Positions 1 to 6,362 of a stretch of 19,153 bases of DNA are shown piece after piece. Every line of letters starts with the position of its first letter. Position 1 is the first letter of the stretch. The notes under the pieces were generated by a model. It had not been told where the DNA came from and did not search any database. It was given only the letters and a program-made list of their open reading frames with translations. The DNA is taken from positions 1 to 19,153 of the forward strand of contig JAPLSP010000147.1 in assembly GCA_026398575.1 (NCBI GenBank). Direction: 5' to 3'. Source of the stretch: Candidatus Sumerlaeota bacterium. Its GTDB lineage: Bacteria; Sumerlaeota; Sumerlaeia; JADFCT01. The position numbers and the translations under genes are program-made.

Positions 1-116
1 GTGCGGTTGCTTGCTGCCGCTTTAGCTTCGATGATCTATAGGATTGGCGTAGCTAAAGCGGCAGCAAGCAACCGCACTCCCAAAGCTGGCGCCGCTCCAA
101 GCCGCATGATTTTTTT
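1..116. repeat. Palindromic repeat element, copy A (truncated by the window edge)
   Basis: Bases 1-27 and 51-77 are perfect reverse complements (27 bp) around a 23-nt loop at 28-50. After the right arm come the words ACTCC, AAAGCTGGCGC, GCTCC and CCGCATGA (to about 107) and then a T-run (110-116). The same words, in the same order, follow the stem of a second copy at 7600-7734. The left outer arm that would pair with AAAGCTGGCGC must lie before base 1. It sits 3' of the histidine kinase gene. It could form an RNA hairpin and help end transcription, or be a REP/MITE-like dispersed element. No transposase is nearby. Confidence 0.85.
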
Positions 117-172
117 CTTCCGGTATAAGTATTCGCGATGATCTTATGTTATCGCATTTACGAATATGAGTA

Positions 173-1798
173 CTAAGGGCGCCCGTTGGCGCCCGCTTCG
201 ATCGCGCTGGGCCGGGGCAGCGTCAGCGCGAACGTCGTGCCCTGCGGGCCGGTCGAGAGGATCTCGATCTTTCCCTGGTGAAGCCGGGTGAATTCGCGGA
301 CGATGTACAATCCCAGCCCCACGCCCGTCGAGCCGCGCGTGATGCCAGGGCCGATTTGCGTGAAAGGATCGAATATCCGCAGGGCGTGTTCTTTGTCAAT
401 GCCCGAGCCGGTGTCTTTGACCAGCAGGCGCGCGGCGTCGCACAATGGCTCGACGTGTATTTCCACCGCGCCGCCAATGGGCGAATACTTGATCGCATTT
501 TCCAGCAGATGCAGGATCACCCGCTTGATCTTGTCTTCGTCCACAAATACCATGATCGGACGGTCCAGGCAGTGCGCGCTGAGCGTGATCTTGCGCCGGT
601 CGGCGATGTCGCGCATATCCGCGATGCACCGGTCGGCGATCGCGCACAGGTCGCAACTGTCGCGCCGCATCAGGATCGAGTTGTTCTGCAGCTGCGTCAC
701 CTCGAGAAGGCTGTTGACGTGATGAATCAGCCGCTCGGTATTGCAGCTCAGGATGCTCAGCAGCTGCTTGCTCGTTTCATCCACGGTTTCCGACAGCATG
801 GTGGTGAGCAGCTGAATCGAGCCGCGCATCGAGGTCAGCGGCGTGCGCAGTTCGTGCGAGATCATCGCGATGAAATTGGTCTTCAGATCGTCCACGCGCT
901 TGAGGGCGGCGAATTCGCGATTGAGCGTCAGATCCTCCAGCACCATCACCACGCCGCCCTGCGATTCGCGGCGCCGGCGCAGCCGCGTCAGGGTGATGAC
1001 CAGCGGAATGCTGCTCCCGTCCGAACCGGGGCGGGGCCATTCGATATCGGCGCAGTGCGCCGAATGTCCCTCTTCCGTTGTCTGAATCTCCTGGCGCAGC
1101 TTTTCCCAGATCGCCGGCGGCATCAGGTCGAATATTTTCCGATTCATGGCGTTGGAGGCAGGAATGCTCAGCAGCGCCTCGGCGCCATGATTCCAGGACG
1201 TCACCCGCCAGTCGGCATCCAGCGCCACGACGCCGACGACCAGGCTGTCGAGCAGATCGCGCAGCAACTCTTCCAACCCCTGCGACCGGTCCAGCAGGTC
1301 CGCGTTCTCCAGCGCCATCGAGATGAAGCCGGTCAGGGCGTTCATCTGCGCCATGTCTTCTTCGGTGAAGACCGATCCGCCGGCGCGATTCGTGACGCTC
1401 AGGACGCCGATCACTTCGCCATGGCGCCAGATGGGAAGGCAGATAAAAGAATCGCTCGAATATTGATCGGCGCGTTCCGGATCGTAAAACGGCGATTGCC
1501 GGACGTCCTGGATCAGCAGCGGCTGGCCGGTGGCCGCGACGGAGCCTGCCACGCCCTCGCCCAGCTTGGTTTGATGCGTCAGCGATACTTCCAGCGACAT
1601 CCCCGAGCCGCATTTCATCTGCAGGACGCCGGCGTTGTTATCCACCGTCATCAAAGTGCAACGCTCAACGCGCAACACCCGGTGGACCATCTCCACGATC
1701 GCTTCATACACGCGGTTTGATTCGACCGGCGCCGCCAGTGAATCGCTGGCGTGCGGAAAGATGTCAAGAGGTTTTGGCATTAACGGATTTTCGGTCAT
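173..1798 (-). CDS. GAF-PAS sensor histidine kinase
   Basis: A 541-aa two-component sensor kinase, predicted cytoplasmic because no membrane segment or signal peptide is visible. Order of domains: GAF about 28-165 (GVAGSVAATGQP, then LPIWRHGEVIGVLSV), a PAS-like segment about 178-292 (LLDSLVVGVVALDADWRVTSWN), HisKA with the phospho-accepting His315 in ISHELRTPL, and HATPase_c with N box Asn434 (LLENAIKYSP), G1 box DTGSGI and G2 box GVGLGLYIV. All catalytic motifs look intact, so autophosphorylation is expected. The GAF ligand cannot be told from sequence. No response regulator is adjacent; the nearest is at 6363-7520. No good Shine-Dalgarno precedes the ATG at 1798 (upstream reads GGGCGCCCTTCTT), and a second in-frame ATG lies six codons on, so the start is uncertain. 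It is transcribed divergently from the gene at 2062. Confidence 0.93.
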   Translation of the reverse strand: MTENPLMPKPLDIFPHASDSLAAPVESNRVYEAIVEMVHRVLRVERCTLMTVDNNAGVLQMKCGSGMSLEVSLTHQTKLGEGVAGSVAATGQPLLIQDVRQSPFYDPERADQYSSDSFICLPIWRHGEVIGVLSVTNRAGGSVFTEEDMAQMNALTGFISMALENADLLDRSQGLEELLRDLLDSLVVGVVALDADWRVTSWNHGAEALLSIPASNAMNRKIFDLMPPAIWEKLRQEIQTTEEGHSAHCADIEWPRPGSDGSSIPLVITLTRLRRRRESQGGVVMVLEDLTLNREFAALKRVDDLKTNFIAMISHELRTPLTSMRGSIQLLTTMLSETVDETSKQLLSILSCNTERLIHHVNSLLEVTQLQNNSILMRRDSCDLCAIADRCIADMRDIADRRKITLSAHCLDRPIMVFVDEDKIKRVILHLLENAIKYSPIGGAVEIHVEPLCDAARLLVKDTGSGIDKEHALRIFDPFTQIGPGITRGSTGVGLGLYIVREFTRLHQGKIEILSTGPQGTTFALTLPRPSAIEAGANGRP

Positions 1799-1938
1799 AA
1801 GAAGGGCGCCCGTCTTGGGCTCAACAGGCGAAACTAATAAGGCCTTACGTCTGCCGTTCGCAAGCGTTTAACGAGAGAAGAACGGCTAATGTCCAAAGTG
1901 CGCATCTCAGAATCGCCCCATCGCCAGCCTGAAACGCC

Positions 1939-1967
1939 TTGACACTCTTATCTTTTTACGGTAAATT
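1939..1967 (+). promoter_or_regulatory. Putative sigma70-type promoter for the 2062-3309 gene run
   Basis: TTGACA at 1939-1944 is a perfect -35 match. It is followed by a 17-nt spacer and TAAATT (1962-1967), a 4/6 match to the -10 consensus. It sits in an AT-rich stretch in the divergent gap between the histidine kinase and the zinc-ribbon gene, and would give a leader of about 85 nt. The spacing is ideal and the -10 is mediocre. Confidence 0.5.
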
Positions 1968-2061
1968 TTCAGCGCTTCGTATTGCGTCGCGTTTTTTCGG
2001 GAAAAATAATTGGCGCAAAAATATTCATAAAATATCTGATGCGATTAAGGTGAGAGAAAAT

Positions 2062-2439
2062 ATGCCTATTCAGCAATCCTTGGATGTTCTGACTCAAGAG
2101 CAGATTGTTGACATTATTCAGGCCAACGCCGAGCTTTACAAGAACGAGCCGGATTTCGCCAAGTATATCGCCGAGCTTTCGGCGTATCTGCTGGATAATC
2201 ATTATGAGGGTATCCTCAAGAAAAAAAGCCAGATCCAAGCGGGCGTCCCCCAGGCCGGGCGATCCTTATCGGCGGATATTCCCAAAGCATTGACGGACAC
2301 ACAGCTGGGCAATTTTGCCCGGGCGCGCAAAGCGCTGCGCGAAGTTTATGACACCCATTTCGACAAGAAGAGATGCCCCAATTGCGGCGTGCGCGTCACG
2401 GGAACCCAGTGCGTCGCATGCGGAATGGTCCTCGTCTAA
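2062..2439 (+). CDS. Small helical protein with C-terminal zinc ribbon
   Basis: A 125-aa protein of unknown function. The first 95 residues look mainly alpha-helical and charged (for example QEQIVDIIQANAELYKNEPD). The C-terminus carries two CxxC knuckles, Cys105/Cys108 (CPNCG) and Cys117/Cys120 (CVACGM), the pattern of a short zinc ribbon. There is no signal peptide. I chose the ATG at 2062 because AAGGTGAG lies 7 nt upstream; the frame is open further 5', but only from a TTG inside the probable -35 box. The next gene starts 10 nt after the stop, so co-transcription is likely. Possible roles (nucleic-acid binding, adaptor) are guesses; no family was recognised. Confidence 0.72.
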   Translation: MPIQQSLDVLTQEQIVDIIQANAELYKNEPDFAKYIAELSAYLLDNHYEGILKKKSQIQAGVPQAGRSLSADIPKALTDTQLGNFARARKALREVYDTHFDKKRCPNCGVRVTGTQCVACGMVLV

Positions 2440-2449
2440 GGCGCTGAAG

Positions 2450-2737
2450 ATGAATGCCAATCTCGAATCATTCATGGAATCATGGACGGGAATTCCAGCC
2501 GATACTCATCCGGAAGCAGCGCGGATGCAATTCGAAATCCTGCGTCGCATCGGTCCGGAGGGGAGAGCCAGGCTGACGATCCGGATGAGCCAGGACATGC
2601 TCGCGGTTGCGGCCTCCGGTGTCCGCAGCCGCCATCCGGAATACGACGAAAGCCAAGTTCAATGGGCGGTTAAGCGCATTATGTTGGGAGATGAGCTTTT
2701 TGCGAAAGCCTATCCGGGAATTACCATTAAGCCATGA
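2450..2737 (+). CDS. Conserved small protein paired with a nucleotidyltransferase
   Basis: A 95-aa, probably helical protein. It holds the string SGVRSRHPEYDESQ followed by WAVKRIMLGDELF. From memory, similar 'IRxRHPEY...GDELF' proteins occur beside small nucleotidyltransferase genes in several phyla, but I cannot verify that here. Its stop codon overlaps the start of the nucleotidyltransferase by 4 nt (ATGA), a sign of translational coupling and joint function. The start at 2450 follows AAGG and an 8-nt gap; the longer open frame upstream (from 2315) runs inside the preceding gene and has out-of-frame composition. No catalytic motif is visible. It could be a partner or antitoxin of the downstream enzyme; that is inference. 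Confidence 0.7.
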   Translation: MNANLESFMESWTGIPADTHPEAARMQFEILRRIGPEGRARLTIRMSQDMLAVAASGVRSRHPEYDESQVQWAVKRIMLGDELFAKAYPGITIKP

Positions 2738-3309
2738 TCACGCAGCAGGACATAATCGAGATAATTTCCTGCGCGCTGGAACAATGTGGAATGGCCTACA
2801 TGTTGGCTGGATCACATGGAAGCAGTTTCTATGGAAAGCCACGGACAACCCAAGATATCGATATTATTATTGATGGTACCAGTAGCCAGATCGAAAGCTT
2901 TTTAGGCAAGATTGAAAAGGATTTCTATGTCAGCCGCAAAATGGCTATGGAGGCGCTGGAAAGACGCTCCATGTTCAACGTAATTCATTTGGATTCGAGT
3001 TGGAAGGTGGATTTAATCTTTGTAAAAAACCGTCCGTATAGCCTGCAAGAATTTGCGCGGAGAACACTTCGGGATTATGCAGGAATCGCGGTCTTTATGG
3101 TATCTGCGGAAGACTCCATCCTCAGCAAGCTTGAATGGGCGGCTAAAGGAGAATCGGAGCGGCAGTTTCGCGACGCATTCAATGTGGCTTTTGCGTTATG
3201 GGATACCATAGACAAGACTTACATAGAAAAATGGGCTAAGGAATTGGGAGTGATGAGGGGATGGACGAAAATAATCGAGCAAGTGCAAAAAGCTGGCGCA
3301 AATAGCTAA
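2734..3309 (+). CDS. Nucleotidyltransferase-fold protein (MNT/AbiEii-like)
   Basis: A 191-aa protein with the pol-beta-type nucleotidyltransferase signature: Gly26-Ser27 (LAGSHGS), then Asp41-x-Asp43 (TTQDIDIII), and a third acidic residue Asp93 on a later strand (WKVDLIFV). These three carboxylates bind the metals of an NTP-transferring enzyme. The C-terminal half (LEWAAKGESERQFRDAFNV) is helical and resembles the region after the catalytic domain in AbiEii/DUF6036-type proteins. Targets in such families include tRNA 3' ends and partner proteins; the substrate here is unknown. It overlaps the 95-aa gene upstream by 4 nt. The stretch looks AT-richer than the genes around it, consistent with recent transfer. 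The canonical AbiEi partner, a larger winged-helix protein, is absent. Confidence 0.78.
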   Translation: MITQQDIIEIISCALEQCGMAYMLAGSHGSSFYGKPRTTQDIDIIIDGTSSQIESFLGKIEKDFYVSRKMAMEALERRSMFNVIHLDSSWKVDLIFVKNRPYSLQEFARRTLRDYAGIAVFMVSAEDSILSKLEWAAKGESERQFRDAFNVAFALWDTIDKTYIEKWAKELGVMRGWTKIIEQVQKAGANS

Positions 3310-3366
3310 TTCATTGGGATTTCTGCAATCCATTTCAGTTTATTTATGTGCAAAGGAGAGTTCACC

Positions 3367-4026
3367 ATGTGTTCGTTCAACTGCGCGTCTGCAAGACCTT
3401 CTCGAGGCTTCACTCTGATCGAGCTGCTCATCGTCATCGCCATCATTTCGATCCTGGCCATGATCGCCGTTCCCAATTTTCTCGAGGCCCAGACGCGCTC
3501 GAAAAATGCGCGCTGCATGGCCGACATGCGCACGCTGAAAACGGCGCTCGAGGCTTACTACGTGGATTATAATCAATACCCTATTGATTATGACGACATA
3601 TCGGGATTACCATATCTGAATGACATGGCGTCATGGCGGCAATTGACCACGCCCATAGCTTTCATCACCTCTGTGATGTATATGCCCTATAAATTCATAG
3701 ATACCCAAAGCGGCGGTTATCGCTTCAGGCCGAACACGGTTTACAGCTATTTCGGGCCATCCCCAAGCAAGCCAGTCCGTTTCGTCTCCACATACGGCAC
3801 AAATCCGGTCCCCATTGATGGCTCCGGTGTTTATTATGTCGTGCAGAGCCCTGGTCCGGACCAAGTGCAGGATTTTGGCGTGAACTTCAAGGAAGAAGAC
3901 ATCGTGCCACTCAATCAACGCAAGACGACTAATAACATAGACGGCATAAACACGATCTATGATCCCACCAACGGAACCGTCTCCAAAGGCGACATCCTCA
4001 TGACGGGCAAGGGATTCTGCTACTAG
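3367..4026 (+). CDS. Type II secretion/type IV pilus pseudopilin-like protein
   Basis: A 219-aa prepilin-type protein. A short basic leader ends in Gly14, followed by Phe15 and the hydrophobic helix FTLIELLIVIAIISILAM with Glu at mature position 5, the hallmark processed by prepilin peptidase (cleavage and N-methylation). The motif AVPNFLEAQTRSKNARC and the tail DPTNGTVSKGDILMTGKG are typical of the many single pseudopilins of planctomycete-like and candidate-phylum genomes. The start at 3367 is set by AAAGGAGAG ending 6 nt upstream; an earlier ATG at 3346 lacks this. No other secretion genes are adjacent, so this looks like an orphan structural or surface pseudopilin rather than part of a gsp operon. 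The mature domain is Tyr/Pro-rich and not identifiable further. Confidence 0.9.
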   Translation: MCSFNCASARPSRGFTLIELLIVIAIISILAMIAVPNFLEAQTRSKNARCMADMRTLKTALEAYYVDYNQYPIDYDDISGLPYLNDMASWRQLTTPIAFITSVMYMPYKFIDTQSGGYRFRPNTVYSYFGPSPSKPVRFVSTYGTNPVPIDGSGVYYVVQSPGPDQVQDFGVNFKEEDIVPLNQRKTTNNIDGINTIYDPTNGTVSKGDILMTGKGFCY

Positions 4027-4065
4027 GCTTTTGTCTGGTGGGTCCAGGCCGCAGACCAGAAACCC

Positions 4066-4163
4066 GAACTCGGAACCATGAACTCGGAACTCGGAACTCG
4101 GAACCTGGAACTCGGAACTCGGAACCCGGAACCCGGAACCCGGAACCCGGAACTCGGAACTAT
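4066..4163. repeat. Heptamer tandem array, GAACYCG family (14 units)
   Basis: Fourteen consecutive 7-bp units fill 4066-4163 with no break in period. Most are GAACTCG or GAACCCG; variants are GAACCAT (second), GAACCTG (sixth) and the last, GAACTAT. The four GAACCCG units are contiguous (4122-4149), which suggests local unit duplication. The TAG stop codon of the minus-strand FtsB-like gene (4160-4162) falls within the last unit. Open frames crossing the array show a 7-residue periodic peptide and are not genes. Confidence 0.95.
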
Positions 4164-4474
4164 TTCGACGGCGGATTGATAAAGATAATCTGCTCGTCCG
4201 GGCGCGCCCACATCAATCTGCGAATCTGCTTTTCACTCGCAATCGGGCTTGATTGCAGCAACCGTTGTTGTTCATCCAGCGCCTGGATCTCCTGCTCGGT
4301 TTGTTTAAGCCGTTGTTCTTCCTCATGGCAGATCTTCGCCCACTTTTTGCGCTCGTTCAATTCGCTCACTGAAAAATAAGCGAATGCGGCGATCACCGCC
4401 ACAAAAAGCACCGCTTGGAGGATATAAGAGCCCTTGGATTTGAGGGGGAGAAAAAAACGAATCGCGCTCAACAT
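4160..4474 (-). CDS. FtsB/DivIC-like septum formation protein
   Basis: A 104-aa single-pass membrane protein. The cytoplasmic lead-in is basic (LPLKSKGS), a membrane segment spans about 17-35 (YILQAVLFVAVIAAFAYF), and a coiled coil follows (about 38-72, rich in E, Q, K and L), ending in a short C-terminal segment (EKQIRRLMWARPDEQIIFINPP). This architecture, and the closing 'ARP.E.I.F' motif, match FtsB/DivIC, which bridges FtsL and FtsQ in the divisome. The start at 4474 follows AAGGAGCG with a 6-nt gap; the upstream in-frame ATG at 4507 lacks such a site. FtsB is often next to enolase; here it lies 243 nt downstream of a methyltransferase on the same strand. Its stop codon is embedded in a heptamer array. 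Confidence 0.72.
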   Translation of the reverse strand: MLSAIRFFLPLKSKGSYILQAVLFVAVIAAFAYFSVSELNERKKWAKICHEEEQRLKQTEQEIQALDEQQRLLQSSPIASEKQIRRLMWARPDEQIIFINPPSK

Positions 4475-4717
4475 CGCTCGCGCTCCTTGGAACGTCGAAC
4501 CAAACACCGACTATAGAAACGTCAAGATGCGTCGTCGCGGAAATGAGCAGGAAAGTCGTCCCCTCCAGGCGCCTTTCCCACAACACGAATGTAGAGCAAG
4601 ACTGCCAATCCCATCGCCGGAAGTCAAGCGATATTGGGCGCCCATTTCTCACAAATTGCCCACAAAATTTCCAGTGGTCTTTCAATTTCGAAATGGCGGG
4701 CGCCTACCGCCGCCGGC

Positions 4718-5485
4718 TCAGGGCAGTTTCTTTTTCACCATCGCCACCAGCGACACTCCGAACGGCAGGTCCATGCGGCGCAGCAGCCTGGCCTCGATTT
4801 TCAACAATCCGATCAGCGCCCGGTTGATCCACCGAGGCAGGAGAATCACATGCGTCTTCGGGCCTTGCTTGCGGCGGCAAACGAGCCGGGTCAGAACGCG
4901 AAAGAGGACGATCGGCGCGAACGTGAACGTGATCGCGTACGTCAGCCGCGTGATCTCGAGCGGCTGGCTTTCGAGCAGCGCGCGCAGCCGCCCGCGCGTG
5001 TAGCGGCGGAAATGATGCAGCGCCTCATCGTGTTCGCTCCAGAGAAAGGGATGCGCGGGAACCGTGAGGATGGCCTGTCCGCCGGGACGCAGGATGCGGG
5101 CGATTTCGGAGTAGGCTTTCACATCGTCGGAGATATGCTCGATCATATCGAGCGCCAGCGCCAGATCCACCGATTCATCGCGCAACGGCAGGGCCGTGGC
5201 CTCGCATCGCCCCAGGTCGTGGATGCCGCGCTTGCGGCAATACATCATCGAAAGCGGCGACAGGTCCAATCCCAAAGGACGGGCGCGTCCCCGCAAAAAG
5301 GCCAGGGTCAATCCGGTTCCACAACCGATATCCACTGCGATGGGAGGCGGGGCGCCGGGCGAGGGCGAACGCGGCTGCAAGGCGCCATGATGATCCAGCA
5401 ACGAAAAGACGATGTACTTTTTGCCCTGGAACCACCAATAGGTGTCCTCCAGGACGTACATCTTTTCGTATTCTTCAATATTCAT
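4718..5485 (-). CDS. Class I SAM-dependent methyltransferase
   Basis: A 255-aa Rossmann-fold methyltransferase. Motif I is VDIGCGTG (51-58), which binds S-adenosylmethionine; the acidic residue after strand 2 is in GLDLSP; LDMIEHISDD and ILRPGGQAILTVPA are the Methyltransf_11-type post-motifs. HEALHHFRRYT-like text (DEALHHFRRYTRGRL) is typical of the group often found near glycan or lipid biosynthesis genes. The C-terminal hydrophobic stretch (LTYAITFTFAPIVLFRVL) may contact the membrane. The start ATG shares its A with the stop TAA of the upstream MerR-type gene (TAATG), implying translational coupling. Substrate unknown. Confidence 0.88.
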   Translation of the reverse strand: MNIEEYEKMYVLEDTYWWFQGKKYIVFSLLDHHGALQPRSPSPGAPPPIAVDIGCGTGLTLAFLRGRARPLGLDLSPLSMMYCRKRGIHDLGRCEATALPLRDESVDLALALDMIEHISDDVKAYSEIARILRPGGQAILTVPAHPFLWSEHDEALHHFRRYTRGRLRALLESQPLEITRLTYAITFTFAPIVLFRVLTRLVCRRKQGPKTHVILLPRWINRALIGLLKIEARLLRRMDLPFGVSLVAMVKKKLP

Positions 5486-5892
5486 TAGATGAAGTTATGG
5501 AGATGGTTGATTTCCCGCCGCAAGCTTTCCACCATTTGGCGCATGCGCTTGATCTTGTCGGCGGCAAACGTCGCTCCCGAGGGGGCGATCTCCACCACTT
5601 GCGCCGCCATCTCGGCCGGCTTGCTTTGATTGTGGAGCGTTTTGCGGGCGCCGGCGATGGTGAATTTTTCTTCGTACAACAGACGCTTGATCTCGAAGAC
5701 AAGATCAATGTCCGAGGGCTTGTAGCGGCGCTGATCGCCGCTGTCCTTTGCGGGGCGCAATTGGGGAAACTCGGTTTCCCAATAACGCAGGACGTAAGGC
5801 TTGATGCCTGTAATCTGGCTGACTTCGTTGATCCGGTAAAACATCTTTCGCGGATACTCACGCTCAACGGCAACGGCAACGGCTTGTGACAT
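5485..5892 (-). CDS. MerR-family transcriptional regulator
   Basis: A 135-aa DNA-binding regulator. The MerR helix-turn-helix and wing run from about 21 to 88 (YRINEVSQITGIKPYVLRYW, then FPQLRPAKDSGDQRRYKPSD). The rest is a short helix-rich tail (about 95-135) with no metal- or drug-binding domain, as in the small MerR-like proteins of deltaproteobacteria and candidate phyla. I favour the ATG at 5892 because AAAGGA lies 8 nt upstream; an ATG at 5901 abuts that site, and a GTG at 6012 with a close AAGGAGG would add 40 unconserved-looking residues. It is coupled to the methyltransferase by a TAATG junction. The regulated promoter is not evident. Confidence 0.85.
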   Translation of the reverse strand: MSQAVAVAVEREYPRKMFYRINEVSQITGIKPYVLRYWETEFPQLRPAKDSGDQRRYKPSDIDLVFEIKRLLYEEKFTIAGARKTLHNQSKPAEMAAQVVEIAPSGATFAADKIKRMRQMVESLRREINHLHNFI

Positions 5893-6362
5893 GGGTTTCA
5901 TCCTTTCAGTCGGGATCTGGAATCGAACAGCAGGAAATACGATCGGGAAATAGGAACAGGAAAAAGGGCCGCGTGAATTGTGCCGCAAGTTATTTACATA
6001 AGAACAGCGCACATCCTCCTTTCAGGGGAAAAATAAGAGCTGGGCCTCGCGCGTCCAGCCGCCGCCAGAATGAAACGCGGGTCTCGGAAGGTCAATGAAA
6101 AAAAGCGGCTTAAGTGGCAAAATTATCGCGGCAGCCTCCTTCTATTCCGTTTGGCGCCATCATAATAAAAATTCGAGACTTCCAAACCCCCAACAATTGA
6201 GCTTGATATCAAACATCCATATCCTGATACTCTCATCAGCACGTTATTAGCGTTCGAGGGAGACGATCGAAAAATTGCGCGTTAATGATCCATATCGCGT
6301 GAGATAAGGTATTTCGATAGCTTCCTGGGTCAGCTGAAAGTATTTGATGGAAAGGAATGTCC
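5893..6362. other. Divergent intergenic region, no gene seen
   Basis: 470 bases between the MerR-type gene (-) and the response regulator (+). I see no convincing coding frame, tRNA or riboswitch. On the minus strand an AAGGAGG lies immediately before ATG/GTG codons at about 6010-6014 and would translate a six-codon open frame (M-C-A-V-L-M) before a stop; this could be a leader or chance. Bases 6203-6212 form the perfect palindrome TTGATATCAA, discussed with the promoter entry. Confidence 0.6.
6203..6231 (+). promoter_or_regulatory. Weak candidate promoter for the response regulator
   Basis: TTGATA (6203-6208, 5/6 match to -35), a 17-nt spacer and GATACT (6226-6231, 4/6 to -10). The -35 is part of the 10-bp palindrome TTGATATCAA (6203-6212), which could be an operator half-site pair. 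It would leave an untranslated leader of about 125 nt before the ATG at 6363. Confidence 0.3.

Noticed and set aside
278..1720. Long open frame (480 codons) on the plus strand opposite the histidine kinase
   Set aside because: It is antisense to a protein with complete GAF, HisKA and HATPase motifs, is rich in Arg/His/Gln as antisense of GC-biased codons tends to be, and shows no domain.
4066..4163. Possible CRISPR array
   Set aside because: The units are 7 bp with no spacers, and no cas genes are present. The same applies to the other arrays.
4023..4379. Open frames on both strands crossing the GAACYCG array, with peptides repeating every seven residues
   Set aside because: A stop-free 7-bp repeat translates into a 21-bp (7-residue) periodic peptide in all frames; the repeat, not a gene, explains them.
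5916..5970. Possible degenerate 7-bp periodic purine-rich array upstream of the MerR gene
   Set aside because: Some GGAAATA/GGAACAG words recur, but units are too unlike to claim a repeat by eye.
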